Shown here: piece by piece, positions 4,781 to 5,927 of the stretch
Layout of the letters: each line of letters starts with the position of its first letter
Numbering within the stretch: the first letter of the stretch is position 1
NCBI GenBank assembly: GCA_007119405.1
Contig: SKPT01000066.1
Coordinates: 1-5,927, forward strand
DNA: 5,927 bases
Source of the DNA: Phycisphaeraceae bacterium
Lineage (GTDB): Bacteria; Planctomycetota; Phycisphaerae; Phycisphaerales; Phycisphaeraceae
Direction of reading: 5' to 3'
Notes under the pieces: generated by a model
Seen by the model: only the letters and a program-made list of their open reading frames with translations
Database searches by the model: none
Told to the model about the DNA's origin: nothing
Position numbers and translations under genes: made by a program

Positions 4781-5927
4781 TCAGCGCGGCCATTCGATGG
4801 TAATGTCGCCCTCGCGCGGGTCGTCGACGCCGCCATTGTCCACGCCATTGCGGCCGACGCTGTAGACGACGACGCGCTGCGGTTCGAGGCGGTAGCGAAT
4901 GGGGTGGCCGTCGGGGTCGGGGGCGAAGATGTCCGCGGGCACAGCCTCGAGCCAACGGGGGACGAGGTCGTCGAGCGAGGCGGGATAGTCGCCGGTTTCG
5001 AGACGGTGGCCGGCGACGGCGAGGGCGGTCGATTCGAGAATCCCGCCGGCGTAGCCGCGGTCGACGGCGGCGGCGCTGCTGCCAAGGCCCGAGATTAAGA
5101 ATTCGTCAAGTAGCCTGCCCACCAGCGTGGTGACGCGTCCTGCGCGCGCGTCATCGGGCCCCGTCGCGAGCAGCGCGGCCAGCCATGCGACCTCGATCAC
5201 GGGATGTGCAAGCAAGGGGCTGTAAAAGAGCTGGCCGTCGTCCAGCTCGGCGAGGCGTGCCTGACGCAAGGTCAGATTCTCAAGGCGAAAAGCGTCAATG
5301 AGCTCATCGTAGGCGGCGTTGGCCCGCCGCATGGCGCGATTGGGGTCGAAGTACGCCACAAGCACGTGGTGGTACCTCAACCACCATTCATGACCCACTG
5401 GCCAACCGAACGGGGCGGCGATTCCAAAAAACCCAAGGACGCCTTCGGCCTGCGCGTGATCGGTCAGCCGTTGCGTCAGGTCCAAGTAGGTGAACCGTTC
5501 CCCCAGGTCAACGGCATGATGGACCGGGAATCGCGCGGCACTGGCGTCGATCGCTGCCTTGAGCATGGAGATCTGCTCGGCGGTCAGGTCCTCACGACCA
5601 AGCACGTCGCCGACGATTGGGCGCGTCATGTTGGCGATGCTGATGCCAACCAGGTGACCGATCAGAGAGCTGTCCTGCTCCATCAGGTGACCGAACCGCT
5701 TGATTGCCTCGATGTCGTCGACGGCGTCGTCGATTTCGCCCGCGCCAAGGCGATGAAACGCCCGCGCCCGCAGGCCACGCGCCATGTGGCGCATTTCCGC
5801 GAGCGAGGGCATCAGAACCTCGATCAGCATGTCACCGTCCCCTTCCGCGATCAACGGCGCGTAGTACCGCTCGCGGCGCACCCCTGCCGCCAGCCGATCC
5901 AGCGCCGCATGCTGCGTCGCCAGCCAC
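4781..5927 (-). CDS. Large hypothetical protein with a GspG-like C-terminal domain, N-terminus missing
   Basis: The frame is open from the right edge to TGA at 4781-4783, with 381 visible residues; the GTG at 5879-5881 is internal, since coherent sequence (WLATQHAALDRLAAG) precedes it. Most of the visible part is helical and charged, with no clear membrane segment; an N-terminal anchor, if any, lies outside the window. The last 90 or so residues (about 4784-5060) differ: a helix (GGILESTALAVAGHRLETG), then YPASLDDLVPRWLEAVP, then DPDGHPIRYR and VVVYSVGRNGVDNGG, ending GDITIEWP. This follows the order in the type II secretion pseudopilin GspG (YP...L...DPWG.P..Y, S.G.DG..GG.....DI..W), whose loop binds calcium. 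Proteins with this tail are common in planctomycetes, from memory. Function unknown. Codon choice is less biased than in the rest of the window and leans to C endings, the opposite of the other - strand genes. Confidence 0.85.
   Translation of the reverse strand, partial: WLATQHAALDRLAAGVRRERYYAPLIAEGDGDMLIEVLMPSLAEMRHMARGLRARAFHRLGAGEIDDAVDDIEAIKRFGHLMEQDSSLIGHLVGISIANMTRPIVGDVLGREDLTAEQISMLKAAIDASAARFPVHHAVDLGERFTYLDLTQRLTDHAQAEGVLGFFGIAAPFGWPVGHEWWLRYHHVLVAYFDPNRAMRRANAAYDELIDAFRLENLTLRQARLAELDDGQLFYSPLLAHPVIEVAWLAALLATGPDDARAGRVTTLVGRLLDEFLISGLGSSAAAVDRGYAGGILESTALAVAGHRLETGDYPASLDDLVPRWLEAVPADIFAPDPDGHPIRYRLEPQRVVVYSVGRNGVDNGGVDDPREGDITIEWPR

Noticed and set aside
3587..5098. A + strand frame of 503 codons spanning the repeat gap, the isomerase and the end of the last gene
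   Set aside because: It crosses two well-supported - strand genes and the repeat array; its composition changes with each gene it shadows and no family is recognisable.

Overview
The window is very GC-rich bacterial DNA with compact gene spacing. It holds six protein genes, two of them cut by the window edges. I read it as a planctomycete-type chromosome, possibly Phycisphaerae. This is inference from the GC content, from a Gfo/Idh/MocA oxidoreductase close to a TIM-barrel sugar isomerase/epimerase, and from a large uncharacterised protein with a pseudopilin GspG-like tail. No rRNA or marker gene confirms it. I see no tRNA, rRNA, CRISPR array, transposase, phage gene or defence module.

Layout. 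(1) 1-1075, + strand: Gfo/Idh/MocA oxidoreductase lacking its extreme N-terminus. (2) 1076-1188: short gap between convergent genes with an imperfect hairpin. (3) 1189-2080, - strand: a nitroreductase-family flavoprotein followed 16 bases later by a 77-residue two-helix membrane protein, probably one transcript. (4) 2081-2127: a 47-base divergent promoter region. (5) 2128-3516, + strand: an M20-family dipeptidase-like metallopeptidase in which an expected metal-binding His is Tyr. (6) 3517-3727: a gap between convergent genes packed with short repeated motifs and a long dyad, which runs into the last codons of the next gene. (7) 3728-4597, - strand: a sugar phosphate isomerase/epimerase, possibly preceded by a tiny upstream reading frame. 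(8) 4598-4780: a gap without a clear gene. (9) 4781 to the right edge, - strand: a large hypothetical protein with a GspG-like C-terminal domain.

The oxidoreductase and the isomerase belong to families that often act together in oxidising and epimerising uncommon sugars and inositols, but here they are about 2.6 kb apart on opposite strands, so a shared pathway is only a guess. The nitroreductase, membrane protein and peptidase look like ordinary housekeeping or accessory metabolism.

The points most worth a second look are the altered active site of the M20 protein, the repeat cluster at 3523-3745 that supplies the end of a gene, and a switch in strand composition near 4.7 kb. I see no convincing evidence for a wholly new multi-gene system.
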